A stretch of 23,964 nt of DNA from JBGPLH01 sp041486365 [NCBI: Thermodesulfobacteriota bacterium] (GTDB taxonomy: Bacteria > JAUYMQ01): assembly GCA_041486365.1 (NCBI GenBank), contig JBGPLH010000004.1:1-23964 (forward strand). The letters are read 5' to 3'. Of this stretch, positions 6,661-15,621 are shown one piece after another. Below the pieces are notes generated by a model. That model did not search any database, was not told where the DNA came from, and saw nothing but the letters and a program-made list of their open reading frames with translations. Made by a program: the position numbers and the translations under genes. Each line of letters opens with the position of its first letter. Position 1 is the stretch's first letter.

Positions 6661-7928
6661 ACCTCCTCCTGGCCGGCATCTCGCACAGGACGGCGCCGGT
6701 GGCGATCCGGGAGCGGTACGTGTTCCCCGAGGCCGATCCGGAAGCGCCGCTCCGATCGCTGGCGGCGGAGGCCGCGCTGGCCGAGTCGATGGTGCTCTCT
6801 ACGTGCAACCGCGTGGAGGCCATCGCCGCCGCGGCGGACCGGGAGCGCGCGGAGGGAGCGCTTCGCGGGTGGCTCGCCCGCGCCCACGGGCACTCCCTCG
6901 AGGCGATCGCGCCGCACCTCTACCTGTACGAGGGCGGTGAGGTGGCGGGCCACGTCTTCCGCGTCGCTTCGAGCCTCGACAGCCTCGTCGTCGGCGAGCC
7001 GCAAATCCTCGGACAGCTCAAGAGCGCTTACCGCGCCGCAGGCGAGGTCGGCACCGTGGGGCCTGTGCTGAACCGCCTGCTCCACCGCGCCTTCTCCGTG
7101 GCCAAGCGCGTTCGGACGGAGACCGGCGTGGCGGAGGCGGCCGTGTCGGTCAGCTCCATGGCGGTACAACTCGCCATGCGGATCTTCGACACGCTCGCGG
7201 ACAAGCGCGTCGTCCTGCTCGGCGCGGGGGAGATGATCAAGACGGCCGCGCGGCACCTCCGGGCGCAGGGGGCCGGGCAGATGCTCGTCTTGAACCGCAC
7301 GCTCGATCGCGCCAAGGAGCTGGCCGAGGAGGTGGGCGCGGAGGCGGGACCGCTGTCCGCGCTGGACGAGGCCCTGCCGGGAGCGGATATCGTGCTTGCG
7401 TCGCTCGCCGATTCTCCGGGAGCCGTGACGGTCACCGCGGTGCGGGAGGCGCTCCGCCACCGGGACAACCGGACGATGTTCCTGATCGACATCGCGGTCC
7501 CGCGCAACGTCGATCCCGCCGTGAACGATCTGGGCAACGTGTACCTCTACAACCTCGACGATCTGGCGGAGCTGGCGGATGCCAACGCGGGGGGTCGGCA
7601 GGCGGAGGCGGAGCGGGCAGAGCGGATCGTGCGGGAGGAGGCCGGTTCCTTCATGCGCTGGTTCACCGCGCTCGAGGCGGTGCCGACGATCACGAGCCTC
7701 ACCCACTGGGGGGAGGAGGTGCGCCGCGCGGAGCTCCAGAAGGCGATCGCGGCGCTCCATCCGGTCTCCGAGGAGCAACGCCGCGTGCTGGAGGGGCTCA
7801 CGGACGCCATCGTCCGCAAGCTGCTCCACCGGCCGATCGCGCGGATCCGCGAGGAGAGCGAGGCCGGGCAGGGCAAAGCCAGCATCGTTTCCGCCAGGCA
7901 CCTGTTCCGCCTGGACGAGGACTCATGA
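6657..7928 (+). CDS. hemA: Glutamyl-tRNA reductase
   Basis: This 423-residue enzyme makes glutamate-1-semialdehyde from glutamyl-tRNA with NADPH, the committed step of the C5 pathway to 5-aminolevulinate. The N-terminal catalytic domain has GISHRTAPV and the nucleophile Cys50 in STCNR, with His99 in the [13 protein letters not shown] region. The NADP domain begins with VVLLGAGEM (189-193 is GAGEM). The C-terminal dimerisation helices are present. The ATG overlaps the preceding gene by 4 bases, and the frame is also open upstream without relevance. The downstream partner hemL (glutamate-1-semialdehyde aminotransferase) is not in this window. It overlaps hemC by 4 bases, so the genes are tightly coupled. 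Confidence 0.97.
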   Translation: MNLLLAGISHRTAPVAIRERYVFPEADPEAPLRSLAAEAALAESMVLSTCNRVEAIAAAADRERAEGALRGWLARAHGHSLEAIAPHLYLYEGGEVAGHVFRVASSLDSLVVGEPQILGQLKSAYRAAGEVGTVGPVLNRLLHRAFSVAKRVRTETGVAEAAVSVSSMAVQLAMRIFDTLADKRVVLLGAGEMIKTAARHLRAQGAGQMLVLNRTLDRAKELAEEVGAEAGPLSALDEALPGADIVLASLADSPGAVTVTAVREALRHRDNRTMFLIDIAVPRNVDPAVNDLGNVYLYNLDDLAELADANAGGRQAEAERAERIVREEAGSFMRWFTALEAVPTITSLTHWGEEVRRAELQKAIAALHPVSEEQRRVLEGLTDAIVRKLLHRPIARIREESEAGQGKASIVSARHLFRLDEDS

Positions 7929-8878
7929 CCGGGGGGCGGCTTCGCATCGGGACACGGCGGAGCGCCCTGGCGCGCGCGCAGAGCGGCTGGGTGCGCGGCC
8001 GTCTTGCGGCGCTCCATCCGGGGCTCGCGATCGATCTCGTCCCGATGGAGACGCAGGGGGACAAGCTGCTCGACGCGCCGCTCGCGAAGTTCGGGGGCAA
8101 GGGGCTCTTCGTGAAGGAGCTGGAAGAGGCGCTGCTCGACGGCCGGATCGATCTCGCCGTGCACAGCCTGAAGGATGTCCCCGTGGTGCTTCCCGAGGGG
8201 CTCCACCTCAGCGTCATCTGCGAGCGCGAGGATCCGCGCGACGCGCTCGTGGCGCCCCGTCATGGCGGATTCGACGGACTGCCGCGGGGCGCGCGTGTGG
8301 GGACGAGCAGTCTCCGTCGCCAGGCCCAGCTGAAGTCCCGGCGCCCCGATCTCACCATCGTGCCGCTGCGCGGGAACGTGCAGACGCGCCTGAACAAGAT
8401 CGAGCAGGAGAACCTGGACGCCGTCGTGCTGGCGCTTGCCGGGCTGCGTCGCCTGGGCCTCGAGGATCGCGTGACGGAGATCCTCGCACCTGAGGTCTCG
8501 CTCCCGGCGATCGGCCAGGGGGCCCTCGCGATCGAGTGCCGGGCGGAGGACGCGCAGACGAACGCGCGATTGGCGCCGCTCCGGCACGCGGAGAGCACGC
8601 TCGCCACGCGGGCGGAGCGCGCCTTCCTCGCGCGGCTCGGCGGCGGCTGCCAGGTGCCCCTCGGCGCCTACGCCACCCTCGAGGGCGACACGCTCCGTCT
8701 CCGGGCCTTCGTGGGATCCCCCGACGGCGAGCGCACGGTCTCGGGCGAGCGGCGCGGGCCGGCGACGGACGGTGAATCGATCGGCCGCGCGCTCGCGGAG
8801 GATCTGATCGGGCGGGGCGCGGAGGCGATCATCGCCGGGCTCGAGAGCGCCCCCGGCCCGCGGATCGATCCGCCGTAA
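7925..8878 (+). CDS. hemC: Porphobilinogen deaminase (hydroxymethylbilane synthase)
   Basis: This 317-residue enzyme assembles four porphobilinogens into hydroxymethylbilane. Visible signatures are IGTRRSALA at the N-terminus, HSLKD with catalytic Asp84, [21 protein letters not shown], and Cys242 in [12 protein letters not shown], which carries the dipyrromethane cofactor. Length is normal. It overlaps hemA by 4 bases (ATGA) and is followed by the cobA-hemD fusion gene after 35 bases, matching the order of substrate flow. Confidence 0.97.
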   Translation: MTGGRLRIGTRRSALARAQSGWVRGRLAALHPGLAIDLVPMETQGDKLLDAPLAKFGGKGLFVKELEEALLDGRIDLAVHSLKDVPVVLPEGLHLSVICEREDPRDALVAPRHGGFDGLPRGARVGTSSLRRQAQLKSRRPDLTIVPLRGNVQTRLNKIEQENLDAVVLALAGLRRLGLEDRVTEILAPEVSLPAIGQGALAIECRAEDAQTNARLAPLRHAESTLATRAERAFLARLGGGCQVPLGAYATLEGDTLRLRAFVGSPDGERTVSGERRGPATDGESIGRALAEDLIGRGAEAIIAGLESAPGPRIDPP

Positions 8879-8900
8879 CCGCGCCACGGCGGGTCCCGGA

Positions 8901-8906
8901 AGGAGG
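8901..8906 (+). promoter_or_regulatory. Ribosome binding site that decides the TTG start of cobA-hemD
   Basis: AGGAGG lies seven bases before TTG at 8914-8916. The next in-frame ATG (four codons in) is too far from this site to be preferred. Confidence 0.7.
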
Positions 8907-8913
8907 CAGACCC

Positions 8914-10449
8914 TTGGCGTCTGGGATGGTCTACCTGATCGGGGGCGGCCCCGGAGACCCGGGGCTCCTCACCGTGCGCGGGCGCGATATCCTCGCGCGG
9001 GCCGACGTGGTCGTGTACGACTTCCTCGCCAACGAGGCGCTGCTCGAGCACGCCCGCGCCGACGCCGAGGTGATTTTCATGGGAAGGCGTGGCGGGGGCG
9101 CGACGCGCCCGCAGGCCGCGATCAACACGATCCTGATCGATCGGGCGCGCGCGGGAAGGCTCGTCGCGCGCCTGAAGGGCGGCGATCCCTTCCTCTTCGG
9201 CCGCGGCGGCGAGGAGGCGCTGGCGATGGCGGAGGCGGGCGTTCCCTTCGAGATCGTGCCGGGGATCACCTCCGCCCTCGCCGTGCCGGCTTACGCGGGG
9301 ATCCCGGTCACGCACCGCGATCTCGCGTCCAGCGTGGCCATCATCACGGGGCACGAGGATCCGGAGAAGGGGGAGTCGCTGGTGGACTGGGCACGGCTCG
9401 CCCCGGGGACCGGGACGCTCGTGATCCTCATGGCCACCGCGTTCCTCGACCGCATCTCGGCGGCGCTGATCGCCGGAGGGCGCGCGCCGTCCACTCCCGC
9501 CGCGGTGATCCGCTGGGGGACCCGTCCCTCGCAGCAGACCGTGATGGCGCCCCTCGGGGAGATCGCCCGGGCCGTCCTGCTCGCGGGGATCGGCCCGCCG
9601 ACCGTCCTCGTCGTGGGAGAGGTCGCGCGGCTGCGGGAGCGGCTGCGCTGGTTCGAGGCGAGGCCCCTTTTCGGCAGACGCATCCTCGTGACGCGGGCCC
9701 GCGAGCAGGCGGGCGCCCTGATGGAGAGATTACGGGAGGAGGGCGCCGAGGTGATCGGCTTCCCCGTGATCGCATTCCGCGATCCCGAGGACGGGGGGCC
9801 GCTCGACCGGGCTATCGGCGGACTCGCGGAGTACGACGGCGTCCTCTTCACCAGCGCCAACGCGGTGGACAGGTTCTTCGCGCGCGTGCGCCACGCGGGA
9901 CGGGACGCGCGGGCGCTCGCGGGGAAGATCGTGGGGGCGATCGGGTCCGAGACGGCCGCGGCCCTGGAGCGATGCGGCGTGCGCCCGGACGTGGTGCCGG
10001 AGAGCTTCGTGGCGGAGGGCTTGGCCGAGGCGCTCGCGGCCCGTGGGTCGCTGGAAGGGAAGCGCTTCCTCCTCCCGCGGGCGCGGGAGGCGCGGGAGGC
10101 GGTGCCCGAGCGGCTCGCCCGTGCGGGCGCGCGCTGCGACGTCGTGGAGGCCTACCGGACCGTGCCACCGGAGGGCGCGGGCGCGAGGCTCGAGGCAGTG
10201 CTCGAGGAGGGGATCGACGTCGTGACCTTCACGTCGTCCTCCACCGTGCGGAACTTCGCGGCGCTCCTGCCGGAGGGGCGGGCGGCGTCGATGCTCGCGG
10301 GAACCGTCGTGGCGTGCATCGGTCCCATCACCGCACAGACCGCGCTCGATCTCGGGATCAAGACCGACGTCCTCGCTCCGGCCTACACGGCCGCGGATCT
10401 CGCGCAGGCTCTGGTGACATACTTCCAGGGGCGGACGCGGCGGGGCTGA
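8914..10449 (+). CDS. cobA-hemD: Fusion of uroporphyrinogen-III C-methyltransferase and uroporphyrinogen-III synthase
   Basis: This 511-residue protein has two domains. Residues about 4-245 are the SAM-dependent methyltransferase (CobA/SUMT), with GGGPGDPGLLT (10-20), GGDPFLFGRGGEE (89-101) and PGITSA (116-121). It makes precorrin-2 for siroheme and cobalamin. Residues about 255-505 are HemD, which closes and inverts ring D of hydroxymethylbilane to give uroporphyrinogen III. HemD signatures are ILVTRAREQAGAL and, further on, TFTSSSTVRNF. The two activities are consecutive at the branch point, so fusion may channel substrate. The fusion is known in several bacterial groups. The TTG start is supported by AGGAGG at 8901-8906. 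It lies 35 bases after hemC, in the same operon. Confidence 0.95.
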   Translation: MASGMVYLIGGGPGDPGLLTVRGRDILARADVVVYDFLANEALLEHARADAEVIFMGRRGGGATRPQAAINTILIDRARAGRLVARLKGGDPFLFGRGGEEALAMAEAGVPFEIVPGITSALAVPAYAGIPVTHRDLASSVAIITGHEDPEKGESLVDWARLAPGTGTLVILMATAFLDRISAALIAGGRAPSTPAAVIRWGTRPSQQTVMAPLGEIARAVLLAGIGPPTVLVVGEVARLRERLRWFEARPLFGRRILVTRAREQAGALMERLREEGAEVIGFPVIAFRDPEDGGPLDRAIGGLAEYDGVLFTSANAVDRFFARVRHAGRDARALAGKIVGAIGSETAAALERCGVRPDVVPESFVAEGLAEALAARGSLEGKRFLLPRAREAREAVPERLARAGARCDVVEAYRTVPPEGAGARLEAVLEEGIDVVTFTSSSTVRNFAALLPEGRAASMLAGTVVACIGPITAQTALDLGIKTDVLAPAYTAADLAQALVTYFQGRTRRG

Positions 10450-10557
10450 GGGGCGGCGCGGGGGCCCCCCCGCCGGGCGATCCCTGGAGCAGGCTGGGTT
10501 AGAATGGGCGGGCTTGGAACGGATCGGGTATCACCCCTTTCTACCGCGGAGCGCGCG

Positions 10558-11538
10558 ATGGCGCCTTTCCCCGAAGAACGGATGCGGCGGCTGCGCCGCG
10601 CTCCCTGGCTGCGCGATCTCGTGCGCGAGACCGCGCTTTCGCCCTCCGACCTGGTCTGGCCGCTCTTCGCCGTGCACGGCCAGGGGATCCGCCGGGAGAT
10701 CCCGCAGATGCCGGGGCAGCACCACCTCTCGGTGGACGCCCTCGTGAAGGAGGCCGTGGAGGCCCACGCGCTGGGGATCCGGGCGGTGATCCTCTTCGGG
10801 ATCCCGGCGGCGAAGGACGCCCTCGGATCGGAGGCCTACGCCGAGGACGGGATCGTCCAGCGCGCCCTGCGGGCGCTCAGGCGGGAAGCGCCGGATCTCG
10901 GCGTGATGACCGATGTGTGCCTGTGCGAGTACACCGATCACGGGCACTGCGGGAAGGTGGTCGACGGCGAGGTGGACAATGACGCTACGCTGGAGCTGCT
11001 CGGCAAGGTGGCGCTCTCGCACGCGCGGGCCGGCGCGGACCTCGTGGCGCCGAGTGACATGATGGACGGGCGCGTGCGGTTCCTGCGGGAGGCCCTCGAC
11101 CGCCACGGATTCCAGCACGTCGGGATCCTCGCCTACGCCGCGAAGCACGCATCGAGCTACTACGGCCCCTTCCGGGAGGCCGCGCACTCGTCGCCGCAGT
11201 TCGGCGATCGGCGCACCTACCAGATGGACCCCGGCAACCGCCGGGAGGCGCTGCGTGAGATGCGGCTGGACGCGGAGGAGGGCGCCGACATCCTCATGGT
11301 GAAGCCGGCGCTCCCCAGCCTGGACATCCTGCGCGAGGCCCGCGATCGCTTCGATCACCCGCTGGCCGCCTACCAGGTGAGCGGCGAGTATTCCGTGATC
11401 CGCGCAGCCGCGGAGCGGGGCTGGGTGGACGGCGACGCGATGATGCTGGAGTCGCTCCTCGCCATCCGGCGGGCGGGCGCCGACTTCGTGGTGACCTACT
11501 TCGCCCGGGACGCCGCGCGCCTGCTCGCGCGGAGATAG
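10558..11538 (+). CDS. hemB: Delta-aminolevulinic acid dehydratase (porphobilinogen synthase)
   Basis: This 326-residue enzyme condenses two 5-aminolevulinates into porphobilinogen. The Schiff-base lysines are Lys196 ([14 protein letters not shown]) and Lys249 (ILMVKPA). The metal-binding loop [14 protein letters not shown] provides Cys121, Cys123 and Cys131, the zinc-dependent type rather than the aspartate-rich magnesium type. The frame extends upstream to an ATG at 10504. The ATG at 10558 is preferred for its GGAG six bases before and because the family sequence starts there ([17 protein letters not shown]). The 108-base gap after cobA-hemD holds a G/C-run inverted repeat around 10456-10477 but no convincing promoter, so read-through from the heme operon is likely. 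Confidence 0.97.
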   Translation: MAPFPEERMRRLRRAPWLRDLVRETALSPSDLVWPLFAVHGQGIRREIPQMPGQHHLSVDALVKEAVEAHALGIRAVILFGIPAAKDALGSEAYAEDGIVQRALRALRREAPDLGVMTDVCLCEYTDHGHCGKVVDGEVDNDATLELLGKVALSHARAGADLVAPSDMMDGRVRFLREALDRHGFQHVGILAYAAKHASSYYGPFREAAHSSPQFGDRRTYQMDPGNRREALREMRLDAEEGADILMVKPALPSLDILREARDRFDHPLAAYQVSGEYSVIRAAAERGWVDGDAMMLESLLAIRRAGADFVVTYFARDAARLLARR

Positions 11539-11547
11539 AGGAGCGCC

Positions 11548-11733
11548 GTGGAAGAGCCCGTGGAGTACAAGGTGGTCGAGACGAGCGACGTCACGGAGGA
11601 GTCGCTCGAGAAGATAATGAATGAATGGACCCGGCAGGGCTGGCGATTCGAGGGCCTCCACTTCGCCATGCGGGAATCCTCCCGCCGGCCCTCGATGGCT
11701 TTTCTCTTCTTCGTCCGCTCCCCCCGAGCCTGA
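11548..11733 (+). CDS. Small DUF4177-like protein
   Basis: This 61-residue protein has the pattern EYKVVETSDVTEESLEKIMN, then EWTRQGWRFEGLHFAM and a final strand AFLFFVRSP. That is a strand, a helix, then two strands, with the central W-x3-GW segment typical of the small DUF4177-like family of unknown function. No signal peptide or membrane segment is seen. The GTG start has GAGGAG upstream. It sits 9 bases after hemB and 6 bases before polA, so it is translated from the same transcript. Short length and non-ATG start lower certainty, but base composition and spacing fit a real gene. Confidence 0.7.
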   Translation: MEEPVEYKVVETSDVTEESLEKIMNEWTRQGWRFEGLHFAMRESSRRPSMAFLFFVRSPRA

Positions 11734-11739
11734 ATCCGC

Positions 11740-14430
11740 ATGGCGAACTCCGCCTCCGGCCGCCGGAAAGTTTTCCTGATCGACGGGACGAACTACCTGT
11801 TCCGGGCCTTCTTCGCCATCCGCGGGCTCTCCAATTCCCGGGGCTTTCCCACCAACGCGGTCTTCGGCTTCACGAACATGCTGCTCAAGATCCTGCGCGA
11901 GCACGCGCCGGACCACGTGGTCATGGTGTTCGACGCGCCGGGGAAGACCTTCCGGGACGAGCTTTACGCGGAGTACAAGGGGCACCGGCCGGAGGTCCCG
12001 GAGGATCTGATCTCACAGGTCCCCGTGGTCCGCGACCTCGTGAGCGCCTTCCGGATCGGGCAGCTCGAGATCGAGGGTTACGAGGCGGACGACGTGATCG
12101 GGACGCTGGTGAAACGCCTTTCGACGGAGGACGTGGACACGGTGATCGTGACGGGGGACAAGGACCTCCTGCAGCTCGTGGGGCCCGGTGTCTCGGTGCT
12201 CGACACGATGAAGGACGTGACCTACGGACGCGACGAGGTGATCGCGCGCTTCGGCGTGCCGCCCGAGCAGGTGGTGGAGGTGCTGGGTCTCGCCGGGGAC
12301 ACGACCGACAACATCCCCGGTGTTCCCGGCATCGGAGAGAAGACGGCGGCCGAGCTCGTCCGCCAGTTCGGCGACATCGAGACCGTGCTGGCCCGCGTGG
12401 ACGAGGTGAAGGGGGAGAAGCGGCGGGAGGCGCTCCGCGAGAACGCCGAGACGGCACGGCTCTCGCGGCGGCTCGCCACGGTGCATCTCGACGTGCCGAT
12501 CGAGTTCAGCCTGGACGACTATGCCGTGAGGTCGCCGGATCGCGAGGCGCTCGCAAAGATCTTCCGGGAGATGGAGTTCGCCCGGCTCCTGAACGAGTTC
12601 GCGGAGGATCGCAAGGCGATCTCCTACGACGCCTACCGGGCGATCCTCCGGGAGGAGGATTTGCGCGCGTTCCTCGTGGAGGTCCGCGGAAGCGGCGTGC
12701 TCTCGGTCGATCTGGAGACCACGAGCGTGGATCCCATGCGCGCCGAGATCGTGGGCGTGGCCCTGGCGCACCGGGCCGGGGAGGCGGCCTATGTCCCCGT
12801 GGCGCACCGGGGTCTCGGCGCGCCGGCGCAGGTTCCGCTGGCCCTGTGCCTCGCCTGCCTTCGGCCCTTCCTCGAGGACGAGGCGTTCCCCAAGGTGGGG
12901 CAGAACCTCAAGTACGAATGGATCGTCTTCCGGCGCGCCGGGATCCGGATGGCCGGCATCCGGAGCGACTCGATGATCGCGTCCTACCTGCTCGATCCCT
13001 CCCGGATGCGGCACAACCTCGACGAGCTTGCGCGCGAGCACCTGGACCACAGGACGATCACCTACGCGGACGTGACCGGGACCGGCAAGAAGCAGATCCC
13101 GTTTGGCGACGTCTCGATCGACCGGGCCACGACCTACGCCTGCGAGGACGCGGACGTGGCGCTGCGGCTCGTGCAGAAGCTCGAGCCGCAGCTCCAGGCC
13201 GACGGTCTCGGGGATCTCTACGGGCGGATCGAGATCCCGCTCCTGACGGTGCTCGCCCGCATGGAGATGAACGGCGTCCTGATCGACGTCGATCTCCTGC
13301 GGGCCCTCTCGCGTAAATTCGAGGGGGAGCTCCGGGAGATCGAGGCGCGTGCCCATGCCCTGGCCGGCGAGGCCTTCAACCTGAACTCCCCGCGGCAGCT
13401 CGCGCAGGTGCTCTACGAGCGGCTCGGGCTCCCCGTGTGGAAGCGCACGCCCAAGGGGGGGCCCTCGACGGACATCGACGTGCTGGAGCGGCTGGCCGCC
13501 CAGCACGATCTGCCGCGGGAGATCCTCCGGCACCGGCAGCTCGCGAAGCTCAAGGGGACCTACGTGGACACGCTCCCCGAGCTGATCCACCCCGACACGG
13601 GGCGAATTCACACTTCCTACAACCAGACGATCGCCGCGACCGGAAGGCTCTCCTCGAGCGATCCGAACCTGCAGAACATCCCGATCCGCACGGCGGAGGG
13701 CCGCGAGATCCGTCGGGCCTTCATCCCGGGGCCGGGCCACCGGCTGATCTCGGCGGACTACTCGCAGGTCGAGCTGCGCATCCTGGCCCACCTCTCCGAG
13801 GACCCGACCCTGATCGCCGCCTTCGAGCGCGACGAGGACATCCACCGGCGCACGGCATCGGAGGTCTTCGGGGTTTCCCCCGATCGGGTGACGGAGGAGC
13901 AGCGCTCGCGGGCCAAGGCGGTGAACTTCGGCCTCATGTACGGGCAGGGGGCCTTCGGCCTCTCGCAGCAGCTGGACATCAGCACGCGGGAAGCGGAGGA
14001 ATACATCGAGGGATACTTCAGCCATTTCGCGTCGGTGCGACGCTACTTCGAGAAAACGCTGGAACAGGCGCGGCGGCTGGGCTACGTGACGACCCTCATG
14101 AACCGCCGCCGCTACCTGGCGGAGATCGGGTCGGACAACCGGCAGGTCCGCAGCGCGGCGGAGCGGATGGCGGTGAACACGACGATCCAGGGGACCGCCG
14201 CGGACCTGATCAAGGTGGCGATGCTCGACGTGCAGGCGCGGCTGGATCGGGAGAGTCCGGAGACCCTCCTGATCATGCAGGTCCACTACGAGCTGGTCCT
14301 CGAGACGCCGGAGGGCGACCTTGACCGGGTCCGGGCGCTCGTGCAAGAGGAGATGGAGCGGGTCCTCCCGCTGCGCGTTCCCCTCAAAGTGGACGTGCGC
14401 GCGGGCCTCAACTGGAGCGAGGCCCACTAG
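11740..14430 (+). CDS. polA: DNA polymerase I with substituted polymerase catalytic residue
   Basis: This 896-residue protein has all three Pol I domains. The 5'-3' exonuclease (about 1-300) has FLIDGTNYLFRA, EGYEADDVIGTL, VTGDKDLLQL and GVPGIGEKTA. The 3'-5' exonuclease (about 310-490) has Asp324 and Glu326 in SVDLETT, and Tyr466/Asp470 in TYACEDADVA. The third acidic ligand, expected as KYD, is Glu393 in GQNLKYEW. The polymerase (about 500-896) has motif A ISADYSQVELR with Asp673 intact and the O-helix RAKAVNFGLMYGQGAFGL intact. Motif C reads QVHYELVLE, where the family has QVHDELV. Thus Tyr850 replaces the second catalytic aspartate (Asp882 of E. coli). If real, nucleotide addition should be abolished. 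Role otherwise: Okazaki-fragment processing and repair. The ATG lacks a strong ribosome binding site. Confidence 0.93.
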   Translation: MANSASGRRKVFLIDGTNYLFRAFFAIRGLSNSRGFPTNAVFGFTNMLLKILREHAPDHVVMVFDAPGKTFRDELYAEYKGHRPEVPEDLISQVPVVRDLVSAFRIGQLEIEGYEADDVIGTLVKRLSTEDVDTVIVTGDKDLLQLVGPGVSVLDTMKDVTYGRDEVIARFGVPPEQVVEVLGLAGDTTDNIPGVPGIGEKTAAELVRQFGDIETVLARVDEVKGEKRREALRENAETARLSRRLATVHLDVPIEFSLDDYAVRSPDREALAKIFREMEFARLLNEFAEDRKAISYDAYRAILREEDLRAFLVEVRGSGVLSVDLETTSVDPMRAEIVGVALAHRAGEAAYVPVAHRGLGAPAQVPLALCLACLRPFLEDEAFPKVGQNLKYEWIVFRRAGIRMAGIRSDSMIASYLLDPSRMRHNLDELAREHLDHRTITYADVTGTGKKQIPFGDVSIDRATTYACEDADVALRLVQKLEPQLQADGLGDLYGRIEIPLLTVLARMEMNGVLIDVDLLRALSRKFEGELREIEARAHALAGEAFNLNSPRQLAQVLYERLGLPVWKRTPKGGPSTDIDVLERLAAQHDLPREILRHRQLAKLKGTYVDTLPELIHPDTGRIHTSYNQTIAATGRLSSSDPNLQNIPIRTAEGREIRRAFIPGPGHRLISADYSQVELRILAHLSEDPTLIAAFERDEDIHRRTASEVFGVSPDRVTEEQRSRAKAVNFGLMYGQGAFGLSQQLDISTREAEEYIEGYFSHFASVRRYFEKTLEQARRLGYVTTLMNRRRYLAEIGSDNRQVRSAAERMAVNTTIQGTAADLIKVAMLDVQARLDRESPETLLIMQVHYELVLETPEGDLDRVRALVQEEMERVLPLRVPLKVDVRAGLNWSEAH

Positions 14431-14460
14431 AGCGTTTTTCGGCAAATCCGCGATTTATCC

Positions 14461-14486
14461 GGCTTATCCGGCCGAATAGGCCTTTT
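14461..14486 (+). terminator. Intrinsic terminator candidate after polA
   Basis: GGCTTAT (14461-14467) pairs with ATAGGCC (14476-14482, one wobble) around an 8-base loop and is followed by TTTT at 14483-14486. The T run runs straight into the GGGGAG ribosome binding site of the sigma factor gene, so it may be an attenuator rather than a full stop. Confidence 0.5.
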
Positions 14487-14497
14487 GGGGAGCCGTC

Positions 14498-15079
14498 ATG
14501 CCGACGCAGGGCTTCGATCCACCCGACCTGGAGCTGGTGAAGCGGTGCCAGGAAGGGGATCGGGAAGCCTTCCGGATCCTCGTCGAGCGGTACCAGGCGC
14601 GCGCCACGCGCCTGGCCTACCGCTACGTGGGGAACATGGACGACGCCCAGGACATCACGCAGGACGCCTTCATCCGCGTCCACCGGTCGATCAAGGATTT
14701 CAGGAACGAATCGCAGTTCTACACCTGGTTCTATCGCATCCTCGTGAATCTCGCCCTCGATCACCTGCGAAGGAACAGGATGAAGGCCGCCGAGTTCCAG
14801 GACGGCGTGTTGCTCCGGAGCCAGAGTGCCTCGGACGCGCAGACGAGGAAGACGAACCCGCGCGAGGAGCTCTGGAAGAAGCAGCGGCAGCAGGCCATCG
14901 TGGGCGCGATCGACACGCTCCCGCCGGACCAGCGCACCACGGTGATCCTGCGGGAGATCGACGGCCTGTCCTACGAGGAGATCGCGCAGGTCACGAAGGT
15001 GCCGATCGGCACGGTGATGTCGCGGCTCTACTATGCGCGGCGGAAGCTGCAGGAGAAGTTGAAGGAGTACGTGGACTGA
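14498..15079 (+). CDS. ECF (extracytoplasmic function) RNA polymerase sigma factor, RpoE-like
   Basis: This 193-residue protein has sigma region 2 (YRYVGNMDDAQDITQDAF and FYTWFYRILVNLALDHLRR) and region 4 (TLPPDQRTTVILREIDGLSY and EEIAQVTKVPIGTVMSRLYY). The linker between them is short, as in ECF factors. It would direct RNA polymerase to a small regulon, held inactive by the membrane anti-sigma factor encoded next. The ATG follows GGGGAG by five bases. The order sigma, anti-sigma, then a small secreted protein suggests an envelope-stress or export-related regulon. I did not identify the autoregulated promoter upstream. Confidence 0.94.
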   Translation: MPTQGFDPPDLELVKRCQEGDREAFRILVERYQARATRLAYRYVGNMDDAQDITQDAFIRVHRSIKDFRNESQFYTWFYRILVNLALDHLRRNRMKAAEFQDGVLLRSQSASDAQTRKTNPREELWKKQRQQAIVGAIDTLPPDQRTTVILREIDGLSYEEIAQVTKVPIGTVMSRLYYARRKLQEKLKEYVD

Positions 15080-15101
15080 ACCGGAAAACGGGGTGGAGAC
15101 G

Positions 15102-15584
15102 ATGGAACCGATGACAGACTGCCACGACCGCGACATGGCGCTCAGCGCATGGGTCGACGGCGAGCTGGGCCGGGCGGAGAAGCTTCGGGTGGAGGCCCAT
15201 CTTGCGTCCTGCCCGCGCTGCCGCATCGAGGCGGCTCGATTCGAACGCCTCTCCGTGATGATCCGTGAGGCGGACGCCGAGGAGACCGCCGACCACCCGA
15301 TGCCCTCCCTCTGGCCAGCCATTTCCCGGGGGATCGCCGAAGAGGATGCGCCGTCCGCCCGCTCGCTGGTCCATCGCTGGCGCGCATGGGCGCCGGCCTG
15401 GGCCCGTCCGGTCTGGGTGCCGCTCGCAATCGCGGCGGTGCTCGCCCTGACGATCGCCCTGCCGTTGTTCCGCCATGTGGCGAATCTGCAGGCGGACGAC
15501 GCGATCGTGGAGAGCGTGGACGAGGGAGAAGTCATGGTCTTCCCGGGGAAGAAGAGCACGATCATCATCGTGCGCGACAAGTGA
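15102..15584 (+). CDS. Membrane zinc-finger anti-sigma factor (zf-HC2 type)
   Basis: This protein of about 160 residues has the N-terminal zinc-finger anti-sigma pattern: CHDRDMALSAWVDGEL, then H33-x3-C37-x2-C40 (AHLASCPRC). One membrane helix (about 104-123, VWVPLAIAAVLALTIALPLF) and a short periplasmic tail follow. It would hold the adjacent ECF sigma at the membrane until a signal releases it. The periplasmic tail DDAIVESVDEGEVMVFPGKK is short and charged, so a large sensor domain is absent. The start is uncertain: GTG 15093, ATG 15102 and ATG 15111 are all in frame, and GGTGGAG at 15092-15098 serves 15102 with tight spacing. Confidence 0.88.
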   Translation: MEPMTDCHDRDMALSAWVDGELGRAEKLRVEAHLASCPRCRIEAARFERLSVMIREADAEETADHPMPSLWPAISRGIAEEDAPSARSLVHRWRAWAPAWARPVWVPLAIAAVLALTIALPLFRHVANLQADDAIVESVDEGEVMVFPGKKSTIIIVRDK

Positions 15585-15621
15585 TCGCGCGCGGCGGACC
15601 ATCCTGCCACGGGGGTTGTCG

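Noticed and set aside
5886-7928. 680-residue frame running through the CcsA-like gene into hemA
   Set aside because: Only the part from the ATG at 6657 is HemA. The upstream part is out of frame with the CcsA-like gene and is low-complexity Arg/Pro/Ala.
10500-10505. Promoter (TAGAAT) just before hemB
   Set aside because: There is no matching -35 element at proper spacing, so hemB is better explained as part of the upstream operon.
11740-14430. polA as a pseudogene
   Set aside because: The frame is intact over 896 residues and all other motifs are kept. One substituted residue does not show decay, so it is reported as a finding instead.
12013-14445. 810-residue open frame on the minus strand
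   Set aside because: It is antisense to polA, whose motifs are unmistakable. The long frame follows from GC-rich codon bias.
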